A stretch of DNA of 64,000 nt from Lachnospiraceae bacterium (GTDB lineage Bacteria > Bacillota > Clostridia > Lachnospirales > Lachnospiraceae). Each line of letters opens with the position of its first letter. The stretch's first letter is position 1. A model generated the notes under the pieces. The model did not search any database, was not told the origin of the DNA, and saw nothing but the letters and a program-made list of their open reading frames with translations. The stretch is from NCBI GenBank assembly GCA_022647575.1, contig JALCKY010000002.1, positions 452,917 through 516,916 on the forward strand, read 5' to 3'. Made by a program: the position numbers and the translations under genes. This document shows positions 35,198-43,255 of this stretch, piece after piece.

Positions 35198-35722
35198 ATG
35201 CGAAAGATGCTCTCAACGATTTTCGGGCTTATATGTGTGCTGATTTTTATCGTGCATTCTTTTTATGCATCCGGGCTCATGTTCGGATTCTTTACGTTAA
35301 CACCCATACTGCTGATTCTCGGAAGAATCCTGATTACGTGTCTTATGATCCATGTCATTCTCAGCCTCCCGTTCGTGCTCGTGAAGCTGCTCAAAGGAGG
35401 ACGGCTTTATATCCGTCTGAACAGGACATCCCTTATCCAGTATGCGGCAGGACTGCTTTTGCTTGTCTTCGCTTTTTCCCATATATTTTATCTTGTCCAT
35501 CAGCCGGAACCCTGGTCCTGTACATTGATCATCCTGACGATGGCAATGGCAGGAATACATTTATTCATCGCTGTTCCGAAAAGTTTTATCACGCTGGGAT
35601 GGTTGCGTGAAGATACGGATCTGAAGAAGGCAAAAATCGTTGCCGTTTTCGCAGGGATCCTGCCGACCATATTGTCAATTGCTGCATTTCTTACCTATTA
35701 TCCGAACTATTTCAGAGGCTGA
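35198..35722 (+). CDS. Five-TM protein, possible cytochrome-b anchor of the fumarate-reductase-like locus
   Basis: 174 residues, AAGGATCAG before ATG. About five hydrophobic helices carrying His at ~20, 52, 92, 97 and 118 within or near the membrane. It stops three bases before the flavoprotein gene, the order anchor-flavoprotein-iron-sulfur of b-type Frd/Sdh operons, so a heme-binding anchor role is inferred. No clear family motif was seen, so this rests on position and helix pattern. Confidence 0.55.
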   Translation: MRKMLSTIFGLICVLIFIVHSFYASGLMFGFFTLTPILLILGRILITCLMIHVILSLPFVLVKLLKGGRLYIRLNRTSLIQYAAGLLLLVFAFSHIFYLVHQPEPWSCTLIILTMAMAGIHLFIAVPKSFITLGWLREDTDLKKAKIVAVFAGILPTILSIAAFLTYYPNYFRG

Positions 35723-35724
35723 CA

Positions 35725-37290
35725 ATGGAACTGCTGATTATCGGCTGCGGTCTTGCAGGCATATCCGCGGCAATTGAAGGAGCAAAAAGAGGATACGGAA
35801 TCACGCTGATTTCCCCGTATCCGCCGGAACGCGCGCAGTCTGTCATGGCTGCAGGCGGGATTAATGCGGCGCTGAATACAAAAGGGGAAGACGACTCCGT
35901 AGAACAGCACTTTGACGACACCATGAAATCCGGTGCCGGCTTATCAGATGAGGCGGCTGTCCGCGGGCTGACGGAGCATGCACCGGAATTAATCCGGGAG
36001 CTCGCAAAAGAAGGAGTCGTATTCAGCCGGGACGAAATGGGGAACCCGGATCTTCGGTATTTCGGAGGTCAGAAAAAGAAACGGACCGTTTTCTCCAAGG
36101 CCGGAATCGGCAAGCAGCTCGTGAACGGACTTCACGGAGTGATGCTTCGCTATTGTGCGCAGGGGAAAATCAGGACCCTGGAGAATACAAAGTTCATCGA
36201 ATGCATCCTGAAGGACGGGCATTATGCAGGAATCCTTACAGAAGATATGATTACCGGGGAAATTTCCTACCGGACATCCGACGCGCTGATTGTCGCAAGC
36301 GGAGGCCTGAACGGATTGTTCGGCAAGACGACCGGATCCAGTGTAAACGACGGTTCCGTCACGGCTTCGCTTTTTGCCTCCGGCATAAAAGCGGCTAATC
36401 TGGAAATGATCCAGTATCACCCTACGACGATTGAGACGCCGCAGAAACGGATGCTGATTTCGGAAGCCGCACGGGGCGAAGGCGGCCGCCTCTTCACGAT
36501 GCGGGACGGCCGGCCCTGGTATTTCATGGAAGACTGGTATGGGGAGCATGGGAATCTTATGTCCCGCGATGTCGTCTCTCAATGCATCTATAAGGTATGC
36601 GATGAAATGAACCTCGGACTTGACGGAAAGAAACAGGTCGGCCTTGACCTGACGCATCTGGACGAGGGTACGGTTCATGAAAAACTTGCGGAAGTGACGG
36701 ATGTCTGCCGGACATTTCTTAACATCGACCCGTTAAAGGAATATATCCCGGTCTACCCGGGGATTCATTACTTTATGGGCGGGGTGTACGTTGACAGTGG
36801 ACATCGTTCGACCCTGCCCGGCCTGTATGCCGCAGGTGAATGTGCCTGCCTGTATCACGGTGCAAACCGTCTCGGAGGCAACTCAACGCTTGGTGCCATT
36901 TACGGCGGACAAACTGCCGTACAGACGGCAGGTGCCGATCAGCTTACATGCATTCATGCAGACGAGGAAGCGGACGATGAAATCCGTCGTCTCACAAAGC
37001 GGTGCCATATTGATTCATCCGGTGAGAAGCCCTCCGTTTTCCTTAAAAGCCTGCAGGATGTCATGAATGAATCCATGGGAATCATGCGCACGGAGACAAA
37101 ACTCACAGAAGCGGTTTCAAAGCTTACGGAAATGAAAACACGTAAGATTTCTTATCGAAGCGGACACATCAGTGAAGCACTGGCAGCGGAAAACCTGCGG
37201 CTGCTCGGAGAGGCGATGTGCCGCAGCGCCCTGGAACGCAGGGAAAGCCAGGGGAGCGCAGATGCGGAAGGACTATCCGGAACGCGATGA
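35725..37290 (+). CDS. frdA: Fumarate reductase/succinate dehydrogenase flavoprotein-like, frameshifted near C-terminus
   Basis: 521 residues as read. FAD-binding LIIGCGLAGISAAIEGAKRG, substrate-site patterns YHPTTIETP, SEAARGEGGRLF and HGANRLGGNS. At ~37251 a GGGG run shifts the frame: the true C-terminus (ESQGAQMRKDYPERDDVHF...) continues in the +1 frame to 37396, matching the family's normal ending. Either a recent mutation, ribosomal slip or assembly error. Reduces fumarate or a similar unsaturated acid. Start ATG follows the anchor gene by two bases. Confidence 0.8.
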   Translation: MELLIIGCGLAGISAAIEGAKRGYGITLISPYPPERAQSVMAAGGINAALNTKGEDDSVEQHFDDTMKSGAGLSDEAAVRGLTEHAPELIRELAKEGVVFSRDEMGNPDLRYFGGQKKKRTVFSKAGIGKQLVNGLHGVMLRYCAQGKIRTLENTKFIECILKDGHYAGILTEDMITGEISYRTSDALIVASGGLNGLFGKTTGSSVNDGSVTASLFASGIKAANLEMIQYHPTTIETPQKRMLISEAARGEGGRLFTMRDGRPWYFMEDWYGEHGNLMSRDVVSQCIYKVCDEMNLGLDGKKQVGLDLTHLDEGTVHEKLAEVTDVCRTFLNIDPLKEYIPVYPGIHYFMGGVYVDSGHRSTLPGLYAAGECACLYHGANRLGGNSTLGAIYGGQTAVQTAGADQLTCIHADEEADDEIRRLTKRCHIDSSGEKPSVFLKSLQDVMNESMGIMRTETKLTEAVSKLTEMKTRKISYRSGHISEALAAENLRLLGEAMCRSALERRESQGSADAEGLSGTR

Positions 37291-37373
37291 TGTGCACTTC
37301 AGGAAGACAATGGCTGCTTTTTACTGCAAGGGAGAAATTTCAATCACCGCGGAAGAAGTCGGGAGGATGTTTT

Positions 37374-38041
37374 ATGACAGCAGCAGTCCGGATTAAGCGG
37401 AACGGAGGGTTTAAAACCTATCAGGTTGAATATACGCCTGATACGACGATTGCAAAAATCCTCGATGAAATCAATGAAACGGAAGAAGACCCGATCGCCT
37501 GGGACTGCAGCTGCCGGCAGAAGATGTGCGGAAACTGCGCCATGCTGATTAACCGCCGCCCTGCCCTTGCCTGCATCACATTTCTCAAAGATCTCGGAAA
37601 CGTGATTACGCTGGAGCCCTCTGAGCAAATTCCCGCTGATCAAAGACCTGAAAGTAGACCGAAGCAGGATGATCGAGCTGAGGAAGATTTTGAATGTATA
37701 TCCGGAAGAAGGTGCAGATGCCGACTGGCAAGAACATGACCGGCAGTATCTGGCAGCCTCCTGTCTTTCCTGCGGCTGCTGCCTGGAAGTCTGCCCGAAC
37801 TATAACGGCAGGGATCTGTTCGGGAGGTGCGGCCCTTTCCAACAGCATGTTCAAGGAAATCAGCCAGGAGAGCAATCCCGAAAAACGCAGGGAACGGACC
37901 AGGGTATATAAGAAAACCCAGTTCAGGGACTGTACGAAATCACTGTCATGCGTAACTGTCTGTCCGATGTCGCTTCCTATGGCATCTACATTTTCCAGAC
38001 TCAATGCCTGTGCCTTTGGACAAATGAAAAGAAAACCGTAA
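37374..38041 (+). pseudogene. frdB: Fumarate reductase iron-sulfur subunit, two frameshifts
   Basis: Starts ATG 37374 seven bases after GGGAGG. In three successive frames it encodes: a 2Fe-2S ferredoxin domain (CSCRQKMCGNC...LAC); then, after an extra base near 37617-37620, the segment LSKFPLIKDLKVDRSRM and SCLSCGCCLEVCP; then, after another extra base near 37822-37826, CTKSLSCVTVCPMSLP. All three cluster types of FrdB are therefore present but broken by two +1 shifts. It may be a pseudogene or a consensus error; together with frdA there are three shifts in ~600 bp. Confidence 0.75.
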
Positions 38042-38072
38042 AGAGCATGACATTCAATTCATCAGCCAACCT

Positions 38073-38897
38073 CTATGACAGTGCTTCTTTCGGGCAGTTC
38101 CTGACGCACTCCATGCAGAGGATGCATTCCGTGCCGTTCTTCCGGTTTCTGGATGGATTCATGACATCGACTTCCATCGGGCAGACCCGGGTACATTTCC
38201 CGCAATGGATACACTTGGCTGCATCCGGCTTGATCCGGATCAATGAAAAATAGCTCATCGGCTTCAGGAATACGGTGATCGGGCATAAATATTTGCAGAA
38301 GGCCCTGTTGTCTTTCAGGAGAAATGCCAGCACGATTCCTGCCGCGTAGTAAATAATGTTTCCCGCAATAAAGGCAGTAAACATGATGCGATCAAGTCCC
38401 GGGATCTGCAGAAGGAAAAGCGCCGCGACAAAGATCAGCGATATGCCGAAAGTCAGTATCCTGAGCCAGCCAAGGCCTTTTCTTCTCTGCCCGGCAGGCG
38501 TCTTGTACGGCAGCAGATCAAGGATCATGGCCGTCCAGCATGCATAGCCGCACCAGCCTCTCCCAAAGATCAGCGGGCCGAAAATTTTCGCCACGGCGTA
38601 GTGGATGGTGGCAGCTTCAAACACTCCGGAAAATAAATAGAACCAGAATCCCTCGATCTGCATATTCTCATGGCAGATCAGACCCAGGTAAACCAGCATG
38701 TAAGAGCCGACGGCGAACTGGATAAAATGCCTGGCATATTTATATTTCTTCACAAACAGGAACAGCCCGATGGAGATGCAGCAGCCTATATAGGAAAAGT
38801 TGAAAAGATAGAAGATGTTATGCAAGGCAAGCCATAGGATCACCGCCACGGCCTCAAAGATCAGGAACATCAGAACCGGTATGCGATACTTCTTCAT
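38073..38897 (-). CDS. Membrane ferredoxin (NapH/NosR-like 4Fe-4S) protein
   Basis: 274 residues. Five to six transmembrane helices, a GRGWCGYACWTAMI motif and CKYLCP motif in the membrane part, and two C-terminal 4Fe-4S motifs CIHCGKCTRVCP and CILCMECVRNCP. Typical of membrane electron-transfer proteins. Convergent with frdB, 31 bp apart, and translationally coupled (ATGA) to the upstream TIGR04076 gene. Could feed electrons to an oxidoreductase such as the fumarate-reductase-like enzyme (inference). Confidence 0.85.
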   Translation of the reverse strand: MKKYRIPVLMFLIFEAVAVILWLALHNIFYLFNFSYIGCCISIGLFLFVKKYKYARHFIQFAVGSYMLVYLGLICHENMQIEGFWFYLFSGVFEAATIHYAVAKIFGPLIFGRGWCGYACWTAMILDLLPYKTPAGQRRKGLGWLRILTFGISLIFVAALFLLQIPGLDRIMFTAFIAGNIIYYAAGIVLAFLLKDNRAFCKYLCPITVFLKPMSYFSLIRIKPDAAKCIHCGKCTRVCPMEVDVMNPSRNRKNGTECILCMECVRNCPKEALS

Positions 38898-39082
38898 TTC
38901 CCCATATCCATTCTTTCGATTTTAAAAATGACCGGCCTGGTTCCGTCATTGCGGCAGAAAATGAACTCATCCCCTATGTTATAGCAGGGACATTTTCCGC
39001 TGTCAGGTACTGCACAGTATTGTTCCTGCAGTTCCGGAAACAGCTTTTTATCCAAGACCGTGACCTTTACCTGATATTCCAT
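38894..39082 (-). CDS. TIGR04076-family small protein, 62 aa
   Basis: 62 residues from ATG 39082 (AAGGAGAAAA upstream); the longer upstream frame has no ribosome site. EYQVKVTVLDKKLF, a GKCPCYNIGDEFIF segment with two Cys and RPVIFKIERMDMG. Same family as 22869 but shorter. Overlaps the following ferredoxin gene by ATGA, so these act together. Confidence 0.7.
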   Translation of the reverse strand: MEYQVKVTVLDKKLFPELQEQYCAVPDSGKCPCYNIGDEFIFCRNDGTRPVIFKIERMDMGK

Positions 39083-39245
39083 AATCGTTTTCTCCTTTAC
39101 AAGGCAATTCAGCAAATACCGGGTGTCACATTTGTATGATTTTAGTATATCATCCATTCCCTTGGAAAAACTATTTTCTTTCGTATGTGACCCAACCGGT
39201 CTATTCCTGCATTTCACCCCTTGTTTTCGGCCACTCACGCCGAAA

Positions 39246-39292
39246 CTGTAGACAGCAGATTCATCCGGATATTATAATCCAGCTGTCGACAG
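39246..39292 (+). promoter_or_regulatory. Two CTGTnGACAG sites around a TATAAT box
   Basis: CTGTAGACAG(C) at 39246-39256 and GCTGTCGACAG at 39282-39292 form a near-perfect inverted pair (10 of 11) around TATAAT (39273-39278). Located just upstream of the LytTR pseudogene and DUF3021 gene, so probably their former operator. Confidence 0.55.
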
Positions 39293-39309
39293 AAAGAGAG
39301 GTGCTTCAT

Positions 39310-39658
39310 TTGAAAACAGAAATCAGGATATCCCCTGACATCACGGAACCTTATGCTGTCATCTACGCAGGGAAATGACGGATGAGATTTCTTCATTGGC
39401 AGAAATGCTGAATCATGTGAAAGGAAATGTCCTCACCGCATTTGATAAAGAACGCATCATCATCCTGAAACCGGAGGAAGTCTATCTTGTACGTGTGGAG
39501 GACGAAAAGACGATGGTTTATGGAAAAGAGGATTCCTACATCTGGACAGCGTGGAGCCGTCCATGAGCGGCATGATGCTTTTAAAACTCAAAAACGGCAT
39601 GAAGGATTATGTATCCAGAAAATATCTGCCGTCACTGAAAAATTATCTCGGAATCTAG
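39310..39658 (+). pseudogene. LytTR-domain regulator, decayed
   Basis: TTG start after GAGAGGTG. Three pieces line up with a LytTR protein: KTEIRISPDITEPYAVIYAGK; after a one-base loss at AAATGACG, the segment MTDEISSLAEMLNHVKG…IILKPEEVYLVRVEDEK; then, after loss of about 25 codons at ~39542, LDSVEPSMSGMMLLKLKNGMK and SRKYLPSLKNYLGI. The gene lacks the part normally holding much of the recognition strand, so it is non-functional. The adjacent DUF3021 gene is intact. Confidence 0.75.
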
Positions 39659-39667
39659 GAGGCTGTT

Positions 39668-40108
39668 ATGAAAAAGAATGTATTCAGGACAGTTTTTATG
39701 GGGATGGGAATCGGCCTGTCCATATTTGCCTTAACCGGCATCATTTTCAATATCCTGTATCAGGGAGACTTTGTGCTGCATAACTGGTCCTATACAAAAA
39801 TGGCCGTCGGCAGCATGGCAGTAGGAATCGGCTTCTCCCTTCCTTCGATGGTCTACAGGAGCAGACGTCTTCCATTTGCGATGAAAATACTGATCCATAT
39901 GGGAATCGGATGCACCGTCATGCTGGTCACTGCTGCTTATGTCGGATGGATTCCGTTTGAAGCCGGCTGGAAAATAAGTCTGGTCAGCGTCCTGTTCGAA
40001 ATTGTCATTGCCTTCCTGATCTGGTTCGGATTTTCCCGTTATTATAAGAAACTGGCTGTGCAGATGAATGAAAAAATCAAGGAAAAGGGCAGCAAAGATA
40101 ACACATGA
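39668..40108 (+). CDS. DUF3021-family four-TM protein
   Basis: 146 residues, TAGGAGGCTGTT before ATG. Four hydrophobic segments (GMGIGLSIFALTGIIFNILY; AVGSMAVGIGFSLPSMVY; ILIHMGIGCTVMLVTAAYVG; LVSVLFEIVIAFLIWFGF). DUF3021 proteins pair with LytTR regulators and often repress or sense for them; here the partner is broken. Confidence 0.85.
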   Translation: MKKNVFRTVFMGMGIGLSIFALTGIIFNILYQGDFVLHNWSYTKMAVGSMAVGIGFSLPSMVYRSRRLPFAMKILIHMGIGCTVMLVTAAYVGWIPFEAGWKISLVSVLFEIVIAFLIWFGFSRYYKKLAVQMNEKIKEKGSKDNT

Positions 40109-40164
40109 ACTATCAGCAGGCCCGCCTGATAGAAGGCACTTACATTCATCTTATATCACTCATT

Positions 40165-40187
40165 AATTTATGAGCAGCTCATAAATT
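40165..40187. promoter_or_regulatory. Perfect 23-bp palindrome
   Basis: Arms of 11 bp (AATTTATGAGC and its complement) with one central base. An operator for an unknown dimeric regulator; the HxlR protein at 40729 is the nearest candidate. Confidence 0.6.
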
Positions 40188-40265
40188 TGCTGATATCTTC
40201 TATTTTCATAGCCATCGGATTATCCTATGCAGGAAGCAGAAAACCAATCCAAGGAGGAATCAGCA

Positions 40266-40556
40266 ATGAATGTAAAAGCTTATCTTCAGGTAATCATGAC
40301 TATTGACCCGGAAAATCGTGCAGCTGCAGCAAAAGTCTATACCGATTATCGCCAGCCGTTCCTTGATACCATCCGGGGCGCTATGACAAAAGAGCTCCTC
40401 ATCCGTGACGAAGACGTCCAGGTCATCCACGGATTTGACAGCATGGAACACGCAAAGGCATATCTGGATTCCGAACTTTTCAAGACAAAAGTCTTCCCAG
40501 GCCTTCAGCCTACATGGGCTAAGGATCCCGATATCCGGTTCTACAGCGTTGCCTGA
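40266..40556 (+). CDS. Small dimeric alpha/beta-barrel-like protein
   Basis: 96 residues from ATG 40266 (CCAAGGAGGAATC upstream). Sequence KAYLQVIMTIDPENRAAAAK, LLIRDEDVQVIHGFDSMEHA, SELFKTKVFPGL matches the antibiotic-biosynthesis-monooxygenase/dimeric barrel layout in length and order. Enzymatic role unknown. Ends in a terminator; the HxlR gene follows. Confidence 0.65.
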   Translation: MNVKAYLQVIMTIDPENRAAAAKVYTDYRQPFLDTIRGAMTKELLIRDEDVQVIHGFDSMEHAKAYLDSELFKTKVFPGLQPTWAKDPDIRFYSVA

Positions 40557-40581
40557 CTATAATAAATGATATGTAAGTTCC

Positions 40582-40610
40582 GGCCTGCCAATCGGCAGGC
40601 CTTATTGTTA
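40582..40610 (+). terminator. Terminator after 40266 gene
   Basis: GGCCTGCC (40582-40589) with GGCAGGCC (40594-40601), then TTATTGTT. Confidence 0.7.
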
Positions 40611-40622
40611 AAGACAACACTG

Positions 40623-40678
40623 CACTATTAAAGTTGCTCCACTATTAAAGCTCCACTATTAAATTTGATAGTTACTAT
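40623..40678 (+). repeat. Three direct repeats CACTATTAAA plus ATAGT-t-ACTAT palindrome
   Basis: CACTATTAAA at 40623-40632, 40640-40649 and 40654-40663, then ATAGTTACTAT (40668-40678). The ACTAT/ATAGT halves recall HxlR (YodB/HypR type) sites, so auto-control of the HxlR gene at 40729 is likely. Confidence 0.6.
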
Positions 40679-40728
40679 GATTTTCCCGCATAAAATGTTA
40701 TGCTTTCCTTCAGGAAAAGGAGGACACC

Positions 40729-41103
40729 ATGTATCAGAAAAAACTCGAAGCCGACATTCGCTGTCCCCTTGAATATGGCCTTCAGGTCTTCGGCGGAAAA
40801 TGGAAATCGCGGATTGTCTGCGTCCTAGCCGGGAAGGAATCCCTGCGTTACAGTGAGCTCCGCATGGAAATGGGAAACATTACGGATGCCGTCCTGGCCA
40901 CGACACTGAAGGAACTGGCTGCAGATAAGATCATTTCACGCAAATCCTATGATGAGATACCTCCGCGTGTGGAATATATGCTGACCAAAAAAGGACAGTC
41001 TGTCGTGCCGATTCTGCAAAGCATCTGCCACTGGGCAGGACAGTTCGAAAAAGAAGATTCGGAAATGACTATGATACAATGCCGCCGCTGTGATTACCGC
41101 TAG
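40729..41103 (+). CDS. HxlR-family regulator 2
   Basis: 124 residues, AGGAAAAGGAGGACACC before ATG. CPLEYGLQVFGGKWKSRIVC, LRYSELRMEMGNITDAVLATT, KIISRKSYDEIPPRVEYMLT; ends with a Cys-Arg-Arg-Cys tail (CRRCDYR), which is unusual. The N-terminal Cys (12) matches the redox Cys of thiol-sensing HxlR regulators. Probable target: its own promoter (40623-40678) and perhaps the 40266 gene. Confidence 0.9.
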   Translation: MYQKKLEADIRCPLEYGLQVFGGKWKSRIVCVLAGKESLRYSELRMEMGNITDAVLATTLKELAADKIISRKSYDEIPPRVEYMLTKKGQSVVPILQSICHWAGQFEKEDSEMTMIQCRRCDYR

Positions 41104-41143
41104 CATATTTGTTTTTAATTACAGCTTTTCTATGTATCTGTTT

Positions 41144-41254
41144 TCAGTGCAGCTGCGCAGCCAGCTCAATCTCATCCTCATCACTGCAGCCTGTCGGCGT
41201 AAAGCCGGCTTTCAAGTAAAGCTTCATAGCAATCTGAATTAATCTTGTTTCCAT
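41144..41254 (-). pseudogene. GNAT acetyltransferase C-terminal remnant
   Basis: 36 codons: MKLYLKAGFTPTG and following match the last part of GNAT enzymes, in a short frame from ATG 41254. It lacks the acetyl-CoA site. A relic or miniature gene. Confidence 0.45.
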
Positions 41255-41313
41255 TTACAATATCCTTTCTTCAAATCGGGATTTGCACATTTGTCGGTAT
41301 TATTATAACTGAA

Positions 41314-41357
41314 TAAAAGAGCTCCTTACCACTGAATTTTCTCAATGACAGGGAGCC
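41314..41357 (-). terminator. Terminator after GNAT gene
   Basis: Minus strand: GGCTCC...GGAGC with inner CATTGA/TCAGTG pairing, followed by TCTTTTATTC, just beyond the stop at 41379. Confidence 0.6.
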
Positions 41358-41378
41358 TTCCTTTTCCTCATTTTTAGT

Positions 41379-42005
41379 TTAAAACAGCTGTCCCGGCAGT
41401 TTCAACTTTTTCTTCGGTGGAAATTCTTTGTCGAATTTCTCCACGTCAATGTCATCCACATAATATCCCTGCGGCGTCTGATATACGCCTGTAATATCAT
41501 TGAGATATCCGGGGATCAGTTCCTTGCAGAGAAAAAATGACGCATCGGCATCTTCCGGAAGGTCATGATATCTGATGCCAAATTTGCCGGCATAATCAAA
41601 TCCGCTCTTTCCGTAAAAGTCAATGTTGCCTTCAAGCAGAACTGCTCCGAAGCCAAGCCCTGCAGCCTTCTCCATAGAATAATCCAGCAGCACTTTTCCG
41701 TAGCCCCTGCTCTTTAATTCAGGAATAATACTGATAGGCCCCATTGTAAGGACATCTATTACTCTGCCGTCATCAGCTTTGATGGCTGTCTTCATGAACA
41801 TATTCTGCCCAATCAGACTGCCATCCTTTTCCATGACAAAGTCCAGTTCTTTTACAAAAGCCGAATCTTCTCTGAGTACATGAATCACATAATGCTCACT
41901 GCAGCCCGGGCGATAAACATTCCAGAATGATTCTCTGACAAGACTTTCAATTTCTCTGTAATCTTCTTTCTTTTCTAAGCGAATGATACAGTCATTTTTA
42001 TTCAT
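41379..42005 (-). CDS. GNAT-family N-acetyltransferase
   Basis: 208 residues from ATG 42005 (CAGGAGGAAAAACC). CIIRLEKKEDYREIESLVRE, acetyl-CoA site IIPELKSRGYGKVLLDYSME (the RGYGKVL loop), then FYGKSGFDYAGKFGIRY. YhbS-like. Leader contains a strong hairpin (42040-42080). Confidence 0.85.
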   Translation of the reverse strand: MNKNDCIIRLEKKEDYREIESLVRESFWNVYRPGCSEHYVIHVLREDSAFVKELDFVMEKDGSLIGQNMFMKTAIKADDGRVIDVLTMGPISIIPELKSRGYGKVLLDYSMEKAAGLGFGAVLLEGNIDFYGKSGFDYAGKFGIRYHDLPEDADASFFLCKELIPGYLNDITGVYQTPQGYYVDDIDVEKFDKEFPPKKKLKLPGQLF

Positions 42006-42034
42006 TGGTTTTTCCTCCTGATGATTATTAACAG

Positions 42035-42080
42035 CAAAACCGGGAGGCTTGCACGAGATTGAATTACGCAAACCTCCCGG
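42035..42080 (-). terminator. Strong hairpin in GNAT leader (terminator or attenuator)
   Basis: CCGGGAGG (42080-42073) pairs with CCTCCCGG (42047-42040), extended by GTTTGC/GCAAGC with one mismatch, followed by TTTTGCTGTT on the minus strand. Position 35 bp before the GNAT start and 130 bp after the 42210 gene allows it to be either that gene's terminator or an attenuator. Confidence 0.6.
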
Positions 42081-42209
42081 ATACGCTGGATGCAATCTCC
42101 AGGATGTTATTCTTATTCAAACAGCTTTCTCCTTTTAGTAAATATATATATACATGATCGCTTCCATCTGAATAGTGCATAAAAATCTAATAATTTGTTC
42201 TTCGTTTCT

Positions 42210-42470
42210 TCATTTTTCCGTATGTTCAGCCCGGGATTTCTCTGTATCTTCCTGTGAATTCCGTATCAGACTCGCCTTTTTCTCTTTCCGTTCCAGTATG
42301 AATCCGAAAATCATGACAAATGGCAGCGTCAGCATCATAACCGCACAGCCCGGGCCGCAGCAGCCTGAGCTTCCTCTGCCGCCTCCGCCGCCGTGATGGC
42401 CCAGCATGCTGCCGAGAAACATGCCCGCCAAAAAATCGTCATCATCGAATTTCTGAATGTTCCCTTCCAT
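42210..42470 (-). CDS. Gly/Cys-rich single-TM small protein
   Basis: 86 residues from ATG 42470. Acidic start (FDDDDFLAGMFLGSML), a GHHGGGGGRGSSGCCGPGC run, one membrane helix (AVMMLTLPFVMIFGFI), basic tail. The PGCAVMML…GF core is repeated in the overlapping upstream gene. Function not known. Confidence 0.6.
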   Translation of the reverse strand: MEGNIQKFDDDDFLAGMFLGSMLGHHGGGGGRGSSGCCGPGCAVMMLTLPFVMIFGFILERKEKKASLIRNSQEDTEKSRAEHTEK

Positions 42471-42588
42471 GGTCTGCTTTTCCCCCTCCGGTCTTCCTAA
42501 AGAAACCAAAAAGCATGACAATTGGCAGCATCAGCATCATGACGGCACAGCCCGGGCCGCCGCCTTTCTTTGAATCATGATTTTCCAT
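42442..42588 (-). CDS. 48-aa paralogue with GPGCAVMML motif
   Basis: ATG 42588; ENHDSKKGGGPGCAVMMLML then PIVMLFGFFRKTGGG. Shares the GPGCAVMMLxLPxVMxFGF core with the next gene and overlaps its start by 29 bp in another frame, so the pair arose by tandem duplication. Weak ribosome site (AGAGAAAC). Small and low-supported alone, but the paralogy supports coding. Confidence 0.5.
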   Translation of the reverse strand: MENHDSKKGGGPGCAVMMLMLPIVMLFGFFRKTGGGKADHGREHSEIR

Positions 42589-42739
42589 TGTTTCTCTGTA
42601 TTCCCAGTAGCTCATGAGACAATTATATTCTATTTCAAGTATATCGGATGTATTATTTACGCAGAAAACGGGAGCTGGACATTTTTTTATCCTCCTCCCG
42701 TCAAACTTTCATTATCCTTTTCGTCAATAGCCTGATTCT

Positions 42740-43059
42740 TCATGGCTTTACCTGTTCCAGATATTCCACTGTTTTCCCATGCTCTTTTGCATATTCAACC
42801 TCGGATCTGGTCGATTTGCCGATGTAGCCATCGACATTAATGACAAATATGCCGTCTGCAAGATCAATCTCCGTTTATGCATGTCATCCAGTATTTCCTT
42901 CGTACCGGGCGTCCATACTTCCTCATCGCCTGCATGGCCGAATAAGCCAACAGAAATCACAATATTGCCTTCCAGCGTCAGTCTCTTCTGCTGTTCCAGA
43001 AAAGCGTCCTTGAATTTCGTGCTCCCGCAGAGGGTTATGATCCGATATTTTCCTATCAT
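42740..43059 (-). pseudogene. Nucleoside-deoxyribosyltransferase-like protein with a frameshift
   Basis: Starts YRIITLCGSTKFKDAFLEQQ ... FGHAGDEEVWTPGTKEILDDMHK. One missing base near 42870-42875 shifts the frame; the correct continuation IDLADGIFVINVDGYIG and SEVEYAKEHGK reads on to TGA at 42740. All parts present, so a single-base break or sequencing error. Weak ribosome site (GGGGAAAATGCA). Confidence 0.65.
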
Positions 43060-43142
43060 TGCATTTTCCCCAATATTTAAAGTCAGTCTGATTTTTCACC
43101 GTTTTTTGAAAATGTCTTCATACACAGGACACAATTCCCCGG

Positions 43143-43255
43143 TATCATATGTCTTGTAAGATCAATAAAGAAAACAACTTCATAACCTTTTTCTTTTTCA
43201 TACTCCTTCCCTTTATAAATCGAGACCGTCCTGCCAACGGTCTCTTTTTATGTCC
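43143..43255 (+). repeat. 113-bp perfect repeat, copy 2, with intrinsic terminator
   Basis: Base-for-base identical to 22426-22538, including the GAGACCGT/ACGGTCTC terminator with T-run on the plus strand. The flank at 43090-43142 is a diverged relative of 22373-22425. Immediately followed on the plus side by a TIGR04076 gene fragment instead of the YjbR gene, so this locus is a copy of 22.4-23.2 kb with an internal deletion. Confidence 0.65.

Noticed and set aside
40623-40663. CRISPR-like array
   Set aside because: Only three 10-bp repeats at 14-17 bp spacing; too short and without cas genes; better read as operators.
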